DNA from: JAIWNK01 sp964453115
GTDB taxonomy: Bacteria; Chloroflexota; Anaerolineae; Anaerolineales; Anaerolineaceae
DNA length: 64,000 bases
NCBI GenBank assembly: GCA_964453115.1
Contig: CAYVRT010000002.1
Coordinates: forward strand, 1 to 64,000
Direction: 5' to 3'
Shown: piece by piece, positions 1-9,081 of the stretch
Numbering within the stretch: the first letter of the stretch is position 1
Layout of the letters: every line of letters begins with the position of its first letter
Notes under the pieces: generated by a model
Database searches by the model: none
Seen by the model: the letters and a program-made list of their open reading frames with translations, nothing else
Told to the model about the DNA's origin: nothing
Translations under genes and position numbers: made by a program

Positions 1-3000
1 CACGATCGGTGTAGCTGCCATCGCTGGCCTGAACGTTGGTTGGGGCGGCGGGGGGAGTGGGCGTGCCAGCATAACCGCTATCAAGCTCACTAAAGTCACT
101 TTCGCCATAGGCAGAGAGGGTTTTGACCCAATAGTAATAGAGTGTATTGGGCGTAATTACCGTGTCTTGATAGGCAAGGCCAGTGAATGTGCCGATTGCT
201 GTTTTGACGCCGGTTGGCGAGGTGGCGCTGAACAATTGATAGCCATTGGCTCCGCTGACCGGATTCCAGGTAACGAAAATTCGGTCAGGATAGCTGCCAT
301 CCGAGGCTTGCAGGCTGGTTGGGGCAGCGGGGGGTGGTGGCGTGTTGCGCCAACCACTATCCGGAGTGCTGAAATCACTGGCTGAGAGGTTGTTCAACGC
401 TTTGACCCAGTAGGAATAGGTAACACCGGGTATCGCGGTTGTGTCGTCAAAGCTATTGGCCGTTGGACTGCCAATTTGTGTTTTTCCACCAGTGAGGCTG
501 CTGGCGCGATAGACCTGATAGCTGGTTGCGCCCGAGACAGTATTCCAGGTCAGTTGCACGGCTTCACCAGAAGTGCCATCCGAGGCTTGCAGGCCGGTCG
601 GCACGGCGGGGGGCGGGTTGGGATTGGCAATCCGCAATACTTTTCCCCACTGGGCTGGGATGGAGACAGTCAGGTTGCCGCCACTGACGGTGACGGTGCC
701 GCCGTTGAGTAAATCGGTCAGGACAGCACCATCAGAGAGGTAGCTACTGACCGGAATGGCAATATTGTTTGCGGTACTTTCGGTGTTGTTCAGGGCAACA
801 ACGATGATTTCGTTGCTATCCCAACGGATAAAAGCGTAGGCGCCGGAGGTCATCAAGGTAGCCATATCGCCGCGGCGCAAGGCCGAATGATCGCGGCGCA
901 TGGCGATCATGGTTTTGAAGTGATTGTAAAGATTGGTGTCTGGAGAGCCGCCCAGGTCGGCCCAGGGGTAGGCGTTGCGGTTGGATGGGTCACCGGTACC
1001 AGACATGCCAACTTCGTCGCCGTAATAAACGGATGGTGCACCGGGGATGGTCATTTGCAAGATAACAGCTACTTTGAGGCGCGCCTTGTTATCGTTGAGC
1101 TGACTGAGCAGGCGAGGCGAGTCATGGCTGCTAATCAGGTTCATTTGGGCATAGAAGGGGGAGGGGGGAATGGCCTGACGATAACCATTGAGCGAATTGT
1201 CGAATGAGGAGGGGGAATCGCCGTTGGCAAAGCCGCGCACCCAGTCGCGGAAGCAGTAGTTCATGACAGAGTCAACGCCATTGGGGGTGAGGTATTGTTG
1301 GTAGAGGCCAGAAGCACAACCGCCGGTTACCTCAGCCAACATCAACGCGTCGGGGTCTCCACCAAGCGCCGGGTCTTTGACATAAGGGCGCATATCGGCC
1401 CACCAGCTCAAGGTAATATCCTGAGCGACATCATAGCGCCAACCAGCAGTGCCTTCGTTGATCCAGTACTGGTTGACGGAGACACCACCTGGGCTTTGTG
1501 GGCTACTGCCGCGATAGAAGAAAGCTTTGACCGGGTCGTTTTCCACCAGTTCAGGGATGGTTTCATAGTTATACCACCCCTTCCACCCCCAGCCATCACT
1601 ACAACCAGAGCCTTGCCCGCCGGTTGTAAACCAGGAGCGATAGGGAGCAGCGGCCTCACAAGCACCAGGACCATAGGGCGGATCATTCGACCAGCGGTTA
1701 TAGCCGTAGCCATCCATATATTTACTATCAGAGCCAACATGATTGTAAACACCATCCAGGATGACGCGGATGTCATGCGCATTGGCTGCTGCAATCAAAG
1801 CATCAAAGGCAGCGTTGCCGCCAAAGCCGTTGCGAACGTTGTAGTAATCGTTGGCGTCATAGCCATGATTGGAGGATGCTTCAAAGATGGGGTTGAGGTA
1901 GAGGACATTAATGCCCAGATCATCAAAGTAGCCGCTGTTGATTTTTTGGGTGATACCTTCCAGGTCGCCACCTTTGAATTCGATGCCAAAGTTGGGGTCT
2001 TGAATGACTGGGTTGAGCCAGGACGTTTGGTAGGGTTGACAGATACCACCGTTGCAGGTTGTTGGGCCATAAACGGTGTGATTGGTGTTGTAAATATCAT
2101 TGGCGGTGTTTCCATTGCGAAAACGGTCGGGGAAGATTTGATAGATGATGGCGTCTTTCATCCAGTCGGGGACGTAGTAGTCGCTGACGCCACCACCGCC
2201 GCCAGAGGCTGTACCGAGCTTCCAGGAACGGTCTAGCAGGGTGTCACTCCATTGGCCGGGACCGCTATTGGTTGTGCCGGCAACGCGATAATAGCCTGTG
2301 CTGCTGCCATCGGTGATGCGGAACTGATACCATTGATCAATGCTGTTGCCAGGGACATCAAATTCCCAATAATCATACCCATCAGCCAGGGACCGAACAA
2401 CAGCAGGGTAGGTATTGGTGGGGGAGGCAAGCGGATCGCCGGTTTTCCAAACCAGGATTTGTACGCTGGACAGGTCGTTGTGACAGGCGCGCAGACGCAG
2501 ACGGGCGCTGCTGGATGGCTCGATGTTGCCGAGCGGGTCACGATAGGCGGTGAGGGTGCTGTCGTGAAAGATTTCGGCGGTGATGGTTTGTCCATCACCG
2601 GGCAGGCTACTGGCACAATCGGCCGGGCTGCTGCCGCGATAACCGCTATCTGACGCACTGAATAGACTTTCGCCATAGAGGTTACGGGCTGTTACCCAGT
2701 AATAGTAGACGGTGCCAGGGACAGCATTCCAGTCATTGAAGGGAGAGATGGTGCTGATATTGAGTAGAACGGGCGGTCCTTGTGGGCTGGTGGCACGATA
2801 AACGCCATACTGGCTGGCACCTGGTACGCTATTCCAGCTAATTTGGACAAAATTTTCGATGGTGCCATCCGTGGCCTGAATATTGGTGGGTGGGGATAGC
2901 GGTGTGCCTGAGTTACGGTACCCTGTGTCGGAGGCGCTAAAATCGCTGCTGCCGGCCTGGTTGAGGGCTTTAGCCCAGTAGTAGTAGGTGTTGCCAGGCG

Positions 3001-4012
3001 AGGCGGTTGTGTCATCGTAGGGGGAGGTGGCGCTGTTGCCCAACAGGGTTTTGGTGCCAGAGGGCGTATCGGAGCGATAGATTTCATAGCTTGCCGCACC
3101 TGCGGATACGATCCAGGAAATGCGCACTTTGTCGGCATAGCTGCCATCGGTGGCGTGGATGAATGCTGGGGGTTGGGGGGGAGTGAGGGGGGCGCCGCCA
3201 AAGGTTGCCAGGTGTGTTTGGGTGGTTGCATCATCCCAGCCGGTGGATTGATCATCGCTGGGAGCGGTGTCAAAAGCGCCTTTGGTGGGGCTTTTTTGGG
3301 TGGCGAAAAACTCAAGGTGGACAGTGCTGCCGGCTGTGACCCCTAAATCGCTCCAGGGGATCATGAATTCAACACCCTGGTTGTTGGCATAGGCAATGCG
3401 CGAGCCAATTTGCCCGCCGCCGGTAATGCCGCCCCAATTGACACTGGCCCCCGTATTCCAGTTGTTGCCATTCCAGGTGCGCAGCTCTGTCCAGCCATTG
3501 TTTTCATCGGGCGGGTTACTGCTGATACCGGGAATATTGCCGCGAATGAGCTTGTCGGGCAGGATGGTATGGGCCGGGGATTGAGGCATTTCACCAACGT
3601 TGTTGTGGGTGGAGGTGTAAGCGAAGGTGATGGCACGTCCCCAAGGGTCTGCGGTTCCACCAGCGTTGGGGGTGTCGCCGTTGACATCCAATGCCAGGCC
3701 AATTTCGCCTGAGGAAATGGTTTTGGCATAATTGGGTAAGGCAACATAGACCCACAGGTTTGAACCATCATCCGAGATATAGAGGTCCGTGAGATCGGCC
3801 CAGGCAGTGCCGACCCAGGAACCTGGGCCAGGATTGGCCAGGTCACCACCGGGGTCTTGGGCCAGCAAGGTATAGGAAGCATCGCGCACGCCATCCAACG
3901 CCAGAGTGGGCTGTTGGGGCTGAGCGGCAAGGGCAGCAGGGATGGCAGCGTTGAACAGTAGAGCCCAGATAATCAGGGCTGCGAAGAGTGAAAATATTTT
4001 TCGGGCAGGCAT
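1..4012 (-). CDS. Secreted multidomain GH13 alpha-amylase/neopullulanase-like enzyme (3' end cut by window edge)
   Basis: Translated by hand on the minus strand, the frame is open from the ATG at 4012 to the left edge (1337 codons, no stop), so the C-terminus is missing. A signal peptide (about residues 1-30) is followed by a CBM9/DOMON-like beta domain (about 33-250), two FN3 modules, a second beta domain, then the GH13 barrel from about residue 615. The four conserved regions are visible: DGVYNHVG (Asp753), GWRYDVAQD with nucleophile Asp861, EVTG with acid/base Glu894, and SSHDSPR with Asp964. At least three more FN3 modules (each with a QASDG motif) follow the barrel. It should hydrolyse alpha-glucans outside the cell. 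Substrate range (amylase, neopullulanase or pullulanase) cannot be settled. Its own promoter lies at 4081-4109. Confidence 0.9.
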   Translation of the reverse strand, partial: MPARKIFSLFAALIIWALLFNAAIPAALAAQPQQPTLALDGVRDASYTLLAQDPGGDLANPGPGSWVGTAWADLTDLYISDDGSNLWVYVALPNYAKTISSGEIGLALDVNGDTPNAGGTADPWGRAITFAYTSTHNNVGEMPQSPAHTILPDKLIRGNIPGISSNPPDENNGWTELRTWNGNNWNTGASVNWGGITGGGQIGSRIAYANNQGVEFMIPWSDLGVTAGSTVHLEFFATQKSPTKGAFDTAPSDDQSTGWDDATTQTHLATFGGAPLTPPQPPAFIHATDGSYADKVRISWIVSAGAASYEIYRSDTPSGTKTLLGNSATSPYDDTTASPGNTYYYWAKALNQAGSSDFSASDTGYRNSGTPLSPPTNIQATDGTIENFVQISWNSVPGASQYGVYRATSPQGPPVLLNISTISPFNDWNAVPGTVYYYWVTARNLYGESLFSASDSGYRGSSPADCASSLPGDGQTITAEIFHDSTLTAYRDPLGNIEPSSSARLRLRACHNDLSSVQILVWKTGDPLASPTNTYPAVVRSLADGYDYWEFDVPGNSIDQWYQFRITDGSSTGYYRVAGTTNSGPGQWSDTLLDRSWKLGTASGGGGGVSDYYVPDWMKDAIIYQIFPDRFRNGNTANDIYNTNHTVYGPTTCNGGICQPYQTSWLNPVIQDPNFGIEFKGGDLEGITQKINSGYFDDLGINVLYLNPIFEASSNHGYDANDYYNVRNGFGGNAAFDALIAAANAHDIRVILDGVYNHVGSDSKYMDGYGYNRWSNDPPYGPGACEAAAPYRSWFTTGGQGSGCSDGWGWKGWYNYETIPELVENDPVKAFFYRGSSPQSPGGVSVNQYWINEGTAGWRYDVAQDITLSWWADMRPYVKDPALGGDPDALMLAEVTGGCASGLYQQYLTPNGVDSVMNYCFRDWVRGFANGDSPSSFDNSLNGYRQAIPPSPFYAQMNLISSHDSPRLLSQLNDNKARLKVAVILQMTIPGAPSVYYGDEVGMSGTGDPSNRNAYPWADLGGSPDTNLYNHFKTMIAMRRDHSALRRGDMATLMTSGAYAFIRWDSNEIIVVALNNTESTANNIAIPVSSYLSDGAVLTDLLNGGTVTVSGGNLTVSIPAQWGKVLRIANPNPPPAVPTGLQASDGTSGEAVQLTWNTVSGATSYQVYRASSLTGGKTQIGSPTANSFDDTTAIPGVTYSYWVKALNNLSASDFSTPDSGWRNTPPPPAAPTSLQASDGSYPDRIFVTWNPVSGANGYQLFSATSPTGVKTAIGTFTGLAYQDTVITPNTLYYYWVKTLSAYGESDFSELDSGYAGTPTPPAAPTNVQASDGSYTDR

Positions 4013-4080
4013 GGTGCAGTTCGCCTTTCTGAGAAAGATGTTTGGCGGAGGAGTTTACTAACTCGTGTTAATTCAACGCA

Positions 4081-4109
4081 ATTATACCCGATTTTAATTG
4101 ACGGAACAA
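4081..4109 (-). promoter_or_regulatory. Sigma70-type promoter of the GH13 gene
   Basis: On the minus strand TTGTTC (4109-4104) is followed after exactly 17 bases by TATAAT (4086-4081). Transcription would start near 4074, giving a leader of about 60 bases before the ATG at 4012. The remaining intergenic stretch 4110-4157 shows nothing else recognisable. Confidence 0.65.
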
Positions 4110-4157
4110 GTTATGAGTTTTGTAAGAGAACACCGACGGGCGGAAAGAAAGATGGGG

Positions 4158-7091
4158 TTAGCGGTGACGGCGCAGCACGGCTGTGAACAGCAGCAGGAGG
4201 AGGGTCAAACCAGCCAGAACCGGCAATATCCAGGGGCGAGCCAGGCCACTTTCGGCGCGCAACTGGAGCAGTTCAAGCGCTGTGGGGCTGGCTCGCTTGC
4301 CCAGTCCCCAGTCGGAGAAGCTGGTGGTATTGGCAAAGTGAACCATGTTGTCATTGTAAATTGTGTCGTTGTTGCGGCAATCCCACACGCTACCGGCGTA
4401 ACGACAGAGGGTTGAGAGATCATCTTCGATGAATGTTGGCCCATTGACGAGGCTTGCTGTGCCGTTTAGCAGGCCGCTGCCAGCCCCAGCTGTGGTTGGG
4501 GCGCTCAGGTCGGCCTGTATGCTGGTGATGTTGGCGGGAGTAATGTTCCAGTGGATTTTGTTTCCCACCCCCCAGGTTGGCCAGCTACCGGTTTTGTGGC
4601 TGCTATCCTGATCAATGCGGTCCACTTGAATGGAAGGTGAACTGCCGCTGACCGAATCAATCGCGATGGTCAGGCGTGCCAGCCCAAAGGAATGCGCTTG
4701 TCCGGCAACAGGTGCCCAGCTACGGCGATAGATGCCGTAATTGTAAAAACTCTGTGCCGAGGCGCCATTTGTTGAAAGATCGTTCAGTACCAGGCTGCTA
4801 GCTGTAGAGCGGTTGTAGATGGCATTGAAGGCTGTGTTGTTGCTGCCCAGAATCTGCTGTTCCCCGCTGCCGATGAATTTGACAATGCCGTTGTTGTGCG
4901 TAAAGCTGCCGTCATTCGTCCAGTTACCATCTATGTTCAAGATTCCGGCTGTTGCTGTGAGGCTGCTGCCATTGGCAATTGTTAGGTTTCCGCACAGACG
5001 TTTGTTTGCGCCATCTGCATACTCGTCCGTGGGAATGTTATCCCACTCGCCAATAATATAGGCAGCAGAAATATTGAGCGCCGTGCCATTTTGAATGACC
5101 ACATTGTAAGGCGTTCCAGGGGTTTCGCCACAAACAATTGTGTTCGGTGCTTTCCATTCAGCAGCACTATCAAATGATCCGCCATTGTTATAAATCAAGG
5201 TTGAGTTTACAGCATAAATTGGCGTTCCATCAAGCTCAGTCGTGTTGCATGGGTCATCACAAAGTTCCTCATCGGCGACAAAAGTGCTGTTGTTCAATGT
5301 CAGGTTATGGGCGATGGTGGCACGGCTGGCAGCGCCTGATTTTTGGTCACGAAAATCTACTCCAAAGCGTCCAATACAGCTGCCACCCGAAGCAGCATTG
5401 GCACAGGTCAGTGAGACATCGTAAAAAGTGGTGTTGCTACTGCCCAAAACTGCGCTGTTTAAGTTGTTATATCCTCGAAATGCAATTGTGCTGGTACCGG
5501 CATCAAAAGAGCCGTTGTTGAAAAATAGCGGGATCGTCGTTCCACCATACAGGGTGATGGTGCTGTCACCAGCATTTACTGTTACATTGCTGTTAATTTT
5601 GATATTGGTGGTGGTCAGATTGTTATCAATGGTCTTGATGCCGCTCCCCTGGAACAAAAGGTTGCGAATCAGGATCGTTCCGCTACCGCTAATGGTTTGG
5701 TTTTGTCCGTTGAGAATCACGTTACCATTTTGGATAACTATACCGCTTAACGTCCCATCGCAATGTAGATTTCCAGCAATTGTTAGGGCGGTTACCCCGC
5801 TAAGGATTTTAAAGCTTGCTCCGTTGGCAATGGTCAAATTTCCAGAAAGGGTCAGGTTGGTTTGGGGTTGAGAGGTACCATTGGATATATATAAGTGCCG
5901 GACACCTGAAGAGATGGATAATGCATACGTTTGAGATGCGTTGTAATCTGTTTGCCCTGCGGTTGCAGGCACTTGGCCACTGCCCAGGTTGTCAAAGACT
6001 AAAGCACTGCGCAAGCGATCGTCACTACTCATATTGCAATTTTCTGGTTTATCAACCCCATAACAGGTGTACATATCGTCTGAATTGTTTGCCAGCCAAA
6101 AATAGAGGCCAATGGTGTTTGGAGATGCCAATGTGCTTCGCGGAATGCGAATTTCGGCTTCGCTGCCGCTGCGGTACAGATTGGCACCGCTGGCGTAGAT
6201 GGAACTTGCGCTGCCCCAACTATTGCTGCTGCGGGTGTATTTATCCAAGTTGGTTGTGCCAGTGGATTGAATGATGTAGTCGGGTACTAAATAGCCGGCG
6301 AACTGTGCCTTGGCAAAGCCATTCGTTACATTGCTGCCGCTCAAGTCATTGGTGCCGGGGTTGGTATCTATGCCAATGTTCAGCCGGTCCGTATTGCCAA
6401 ACCCACCGCTGATTCGAACGTAAAGATTATCTTCATCCCAGGCAAGATAAAAAGAGGTGGTGTCAGGGGCGGAGCGCCCATCCGTTCCAAGTAAATTTGC
6501 GGATGTATTCCAATCCCACTCTTTTCCATCAATACGCAACGTTTGATAGGTGCTTGCGGGAATGCGGTGAATTTTATACGTTTGCGTTTGCGAGGTTGGT
6601 GCTGTTGTGAAATTTGACACACCAGGATACCCATACCAGGTTGTGCTTCCTTCCTCATACACAACATACAGCATATAATCATTTCCGGCAGCTAGATCGA
6701 GATTGAATTTGCAACGGTCATTATTTGAGCCTGATACAGCGCTGATTACGCCTGTCACTTCTGTCCATGAACTACCAGAAAAATTACTGGAATTAGGTGC
6801 ATACCTTAGGGTGCAACGATCAAGCTCAATGGAATTGGATAAAAAACCACTTTGATATGCGTCTTGCCAGATTTCAAAAGCTGCGGTGTCTGAATAGGGA
6901 ATGACCTGGTTTCGATCTACTTCAACAATCCAGTTGTACCCGCTGTAATAGATTCCGCCATTGGACGATGCCCCACCATTGGTTTGTCCGGCCCATTCGC
7001 TTGCTGCTGACACTGGCTCAACAATGGTCAGCATCGCGCCGAGGGTTAACACCAAAGCACAAAACAAATGAAAAACTTTTTGTGGATTCAT
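4158..7091 (-). CDS. Large secreted, C-terminally anchored surface protein with CBM9-like and beta-helix-like regions
   Basis: The start is the ATG at 7091: the purine-rich GGAAGGAG lies 7 bases upstream, so a TTG 18 bases earlier is rejected. The product is 977 residues. It has an N-terminal signal peptide ending near VSAASEW, a CBM9-like domain (about 170-370; IDGKEWDW, FYLAWDEDNLYVRI), then a long Asn/Thr/Ser-rich region with recurring LTIANG and GNLT segments, suggestive of a parallel beta-helix. The C-terminus is a short PTALELLQLRAES segment, one membrane helix and LRRHR, the order of a sortase/exosortase-type anchor. No catalytic residues are recognisable. It lies downstream of the ECF sigma gene on the same strand and may be part of its regulon. 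Function unknown; adhesion or carbohydrate binding is an inference. Confidence 0.8.
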   Translation of the reverse strand: MNPQKVFHLFCALVLTLGAMLTIVEPVSAASEWAGQTNGGASSNGGIYYSGYNWIVEVDRNQVIPYSDTAAFEIWQDAYQSGFLSNSIELDRCTLRYAPNSSNFSGSSWTEVTGVISAVSGSNNDRCKFNLDLAAGNDYMLYVVYEEGSTTWYGYPGVSNFTTAPTSQTQTYKIHRIPASTYQTLRIDGKEWDWNTSANLLGTDGRSAPDTTSFYLAWDEDNLYVRISGGFGNTDRLNIGIDTNPGTNDLSGSNVTNGFAKAQFAGYLVPDYIIQSTGTTNLDKYTRSSNSWGSASSIYASGANLYRSGSEAEIRIPRSTLASPNTIGLYFWLANNSDDMYTCYGVDKPENCNMSSDDRLRSALVFDNLGSGQVPATAGQTDYNASQTYALSISSGVRHLYISNGTSQPQTNLTLSGNLTIANGASFKILSGVTALTIAGNLHCDGTLSGIVIQNGNVILNGQNQTISGSGTILIRNLLFQGSGIKTIDNNLTTTNIKINSNVTVNAGDSTITLYGGTTIPLFFNNGSFDAGTSTIAFRGYNNLNSAVLGSSNTTFYDVSLTCANAASGGSCIGRFGVDFRDQKSGAASRATIAHNLTLNNSTFVADEELCDDPCNTTELDGTPIYAVNSTLIYNNGGSFDSAAEWKAPNTIVCGETPGTPYNVVIQNGTALNISAAYIIGEWDNIPTDEYADGANKRLCGNLTIANGSSLTATAGILNIDGNWTNDGSFTHNNGIVKFIGSGEQQILGSNNTAFNAIYNRSTASSLVLNDLSTNGASAQSFYNYGIYRRSWAPVAGQAHSFGLARLTIAIDSVSGSSPSIQVDRIDQDSSHKTGSWPTWGVGNKIHWNITPANITSIQADLSAPTTAGAGSGLLNGTASLVNGPTFIEDDLSTLCRYAGSVWDCRNNDTIYNDNMVHFANTTSFSDWGLGKRASPTALELLQLRAESGLARPWILPVLAGLTLLLLLFTAVLRRHR

Positions 7092-7134
7092 GGCTTGCTC
7101 CTTCCCCAAAACGCATTCACTTTTAATTGTTTCT

Positions 7135-7162
7135 ATTATCGCGCTATTTTGTATATTTACAA
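7135..7162 (-). promoter_or_regulatory. Candidate promoter of the surface-protein gene
   Basis: Minus-strand TTGTAA (7162-7157), 16-base spacer, GATAAT (7140-7135), 44 bases before the ATG at 7091. The boxes match the consensus 4/6 and 5/6, so the call is moderate. Confidence 0.4.
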
Positions 7163-7180
7163 ATGGTTTTTTCTTAAAAA

Positions 7181-7726
7181 TCAGGAGTTTGTTCGTTGTA
7201 AAAGGCCAGCCAACAGACGCAGTGTGCGGTGCAGACGACTCTTAACTGTACCAACAGGGCAGCTCAGAATGGAGGCAATTTGTTGAGGCGGCAATTCATG
7301 AACAAAGGTCAATTCGAGTAAGGCGCGTTGTTCCGCGCTCAGGTGGAACAAAGCTTGTTGTAATCCTTGATATTCTTCAATCCTCTCGAAATTAGATCGA
7401 ATCTCTTGCCAATTCAATTCTTCAATCCCCTCAACCTCGGAAAGGTTTTGTGGTTGGTGGTTGTGGCGATGCCAGCTAATTGCTTGATAGGATGCAATGC
7501 GTAACAACCAGGTACGGACAGATGCCTCACCGCGGAATTTCCCCGCTTGCTGCCAGACGGCAAGAAAAACGGTTTGTAACACATCCTGAGCTGCTTGCTC
7601 ATCAGTCAACAGGCGCAGCAGGTAGGTGTATAGCATGGGGGCGTGTTCTTGATAGAGCTGGTCGAATGCAGCCTTATCTCCATCCCGTATCTGGTGTAAT
7701 AAAGCGAGGGCAATTGAATCCTCCAT
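7181..7726 (-). CDS. ECF-type RNA polymerase sigma factor
   Basis: The product is 181 residues from the ATG at 7726; an upstream in-frame extension lacks family similarity. Sigma region 2 covers about 20-90 (AFDQLYQEHAPMLYTYLLRL, then AAQDVLQTVFLAVW and RTWLLRIA). Region 4 covers about 125-175 (LSAEQRALLELTFVHEL, IASILSCPVGTVKSRLHR), including the helix-turn-helix. It directs polymerase to a small set of promoters. No anti-sigma factor is adjacent, which is unusual for the group. It is divergent from the HprK-like gene at 7801 with only 74 bases between, and upstream of the surface-protein gene, so both flanks are candidate targets. A TATAAT at 7742-7737 sits 10 bases before the start, so the message may be nearly leaderless. 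Confidence 0.92.
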   Translation of the reverse strand: MEDSIALALLHQIRDGDKAAFDQLYQEHAPMLYTYLLRLLTDEQAAQDVLQTVFLAVWQQAGKFRGEASVRTWLLRIASYQAISWHRHNHQPQNLSEVEGIEELNWQEIRSNFERIEEYQGLQQALFHLSAEQRALLELTFVHELPPQQIASILSCPVGTVKSRLHRTLRLLAGLLQRTNS

Positions 7727-7736
7727 AAGCGAAATG

Positions 7737-7742
7737 ATTATA
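7737..7742 (-). promoter_or_regulatory. -10 box just before the sigma gene (near-leaderless)
   Basis: Minus-strand TATAAT ends 10 bases before the ATG at 7726. No convincing -35 box is seen at 16-18 bases. A second TATAAT on the plus strand (7764-7769) precedes the GTG at 7801. Both are weak calls in a 74-base divergent spacer. Confidence 0.3.
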
Positions 7743-7800
7743 TCAAGGGTCGAGCTTTCAAGGTATAATTGGTAACAATTGAGGTACAAGAGAATGTGTC

Positions 7801-9081
7801 GTGAGAAATAGGTTGGCTGAAGTTGGTAAATTAAAAGCTCGCTGGATTAAGGCTGTGCTGATTGGCATATTGAGCTCAATGCTTTTGGCATTGGGTGTTT
7901 TGTTGCAGCCAGCAAGCGTTCTTATCCATTGGGAAACAGCCAGCGAATTAGATACGATGGGGTTTTACCTGACACGTGGAGAGCAGCCGAGAGGCCCCTT
8001 TGAAAGAATTACAGCGACTCTCATTCCCGCACAAGCAGACGCATTGAGTGGGGGAAAATATCGTTACACCGACCGCTTCGTAAAAGCTGGGCAGGTATAT
8101 TACTATCAGCTTGAAGCAGTCTCAATCACTGGAGAGGTGGAACGCTTTGGGCCGTTGGTGGTGCAGGCAGATGGGGTGAATGACTGGGCTTGGGCTTTTG
8201 TTGCTTTTCCATTCATAATTGGTATAATCAGCGCTTTTGTAATGTGGCGAAACGCCAGATTACCAGTCTGGTTGGGGGCGGGAGAGGTTATTCTGTATTG
8301 CGAAAACCAACGTCTGTTAAAAACGCTCAAACAGCATTATGGTCATTTCACAATGCAGATCGAACACCCCGTAATGCAAGTAGATATTGAATGTCGCAAA
8401 CCATTACAGCGCAGTCCGGGAGACGCAGAGCCAGCTTTGGAGATGGAGTCTTTGCAAATTTGGCACGTGATGGCAGATGGTTTTGATGGCCAAATTGACC
8501 TTGTAACGCGTAAAGCATGGCTAAAACTTGCCTCGGCACAGGAAGCGCTGGACGCGGATTTCTTTCTGCGTGTGCTGACTCTTATCCTGGCCTGGGAACG
8601 GGGCGGAATGCTGCTTCATGCCGCAGCCGTCGAGCGTAAGGGGCAGGCTTATGTGTTTTTTGGGCACTCAGGAAGTGGAAAAACCACCAGCGCTCGGATT
8701 TCGGAGGAGCAATGTGGTGCAACTGTGCTAAATGATGATTTGGTGGTTCTGATGCCTATGCAAACTGGTTGGCAGGCATCTGGTACGCCTTTCTGGAATC
8801 CAAGCCAGGTACAACCGAATGTTAACCCTCGCACTGTGTCGCTTGTCGGGTGTTATCGTTTGGTGAAAGATCAAGCGGTTTTTCTAGAGAAGGTTGGGAA
8901 CGGATTGGCTGTGGCGGAAATTTTGGCCTGCGTGCCGGCCTTTGGTCGTTTGCCGGCAGAGGTTCGTAATGGATTATGGCAACGAGCTGAACAACTGGCT
9001 GAATGGCCTGGCATTCAACGGTTACATTTTCGCAAGGATCCATCCTTTTGGCGGGTATTGGATGATGATGTTGATGGATGA
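7801..9081 (+). CDS. Membrane-spanning HprK-like kinase/ATPase with extracytoplasmic FN3-like domain
   Basis: The product is 426 residues with a GTG start. A membrane helix (about 16-37) is followed by an FN3-like domain (about 38-123; core HWETASELDTMGFYLTR, later YYYQLEAV), a second helix (about 129-149) and a cytoplasmic C-terminal half. That half carries the HPr-kinase-type P-loop GHSGSGKTT (288-296) and NDD (311-313), a Walker-B-like motif. HprK-like proteins of this sort are known beside PqqD-like proteins and small peptides, and in lasso clusters one phosphorylates the precursor. Here the kinase is tethered to the membrane with a sensor-like outside domain, which I have not met before. 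The FN3-like domain is related to that of the protein at 14370. The reading frame overlaps the next gene by 8 bases. Confidence 0.75.
   Translation: MRNRLAEVGKLKARWIKAVLIGILSSMLLALGVLLQPASVLIHWETASELDTMGFYLTRGEQPRGPFERITATLIPAQADALSGGKYRYTDRFVKAGQVYYYQLEAVSITGEVERFGPLVVQADGVNDWAWAFVAFPFIIGIISAFVMWRNARLPVWLGAGEVILYCENQRLLKTLKQHYGHFTMQIEHPVMQVDIECRKPLQRSPGDAEPALEMESLQIWHVMADGFDGQIDLVTRKAWLKLASAQEALDADFFLRVLTLILAWERGGMLLHAAAVERKGQAYVFFGHSGSGKTTSARISEEQCGATVLNDDLVVLMPMQTGWQASGTPFWNPSQVQPNVNPRTVSLVGCYRLVKDQAVFLEKVGNGLAVAEILACVPAFGRLPAEVRNGLWQRAEQLAEWPGIQRLHFRKDPSFWRVLDDDVDG

Noticed and set aside
4098..7286. Several plus-strand open frames opposite the surface-protein gene
   Set aside because: They are antisense shadows with low-complexity composition, no ribosome sites and no recognisable domains.
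8894..9073. Longer N-terminus of the nucleotidyltransferase-fold protein
   Set aside because: This part lies entirely within the kinase gene in another frame; the ATG at 9074 in the overlap is the natural start.
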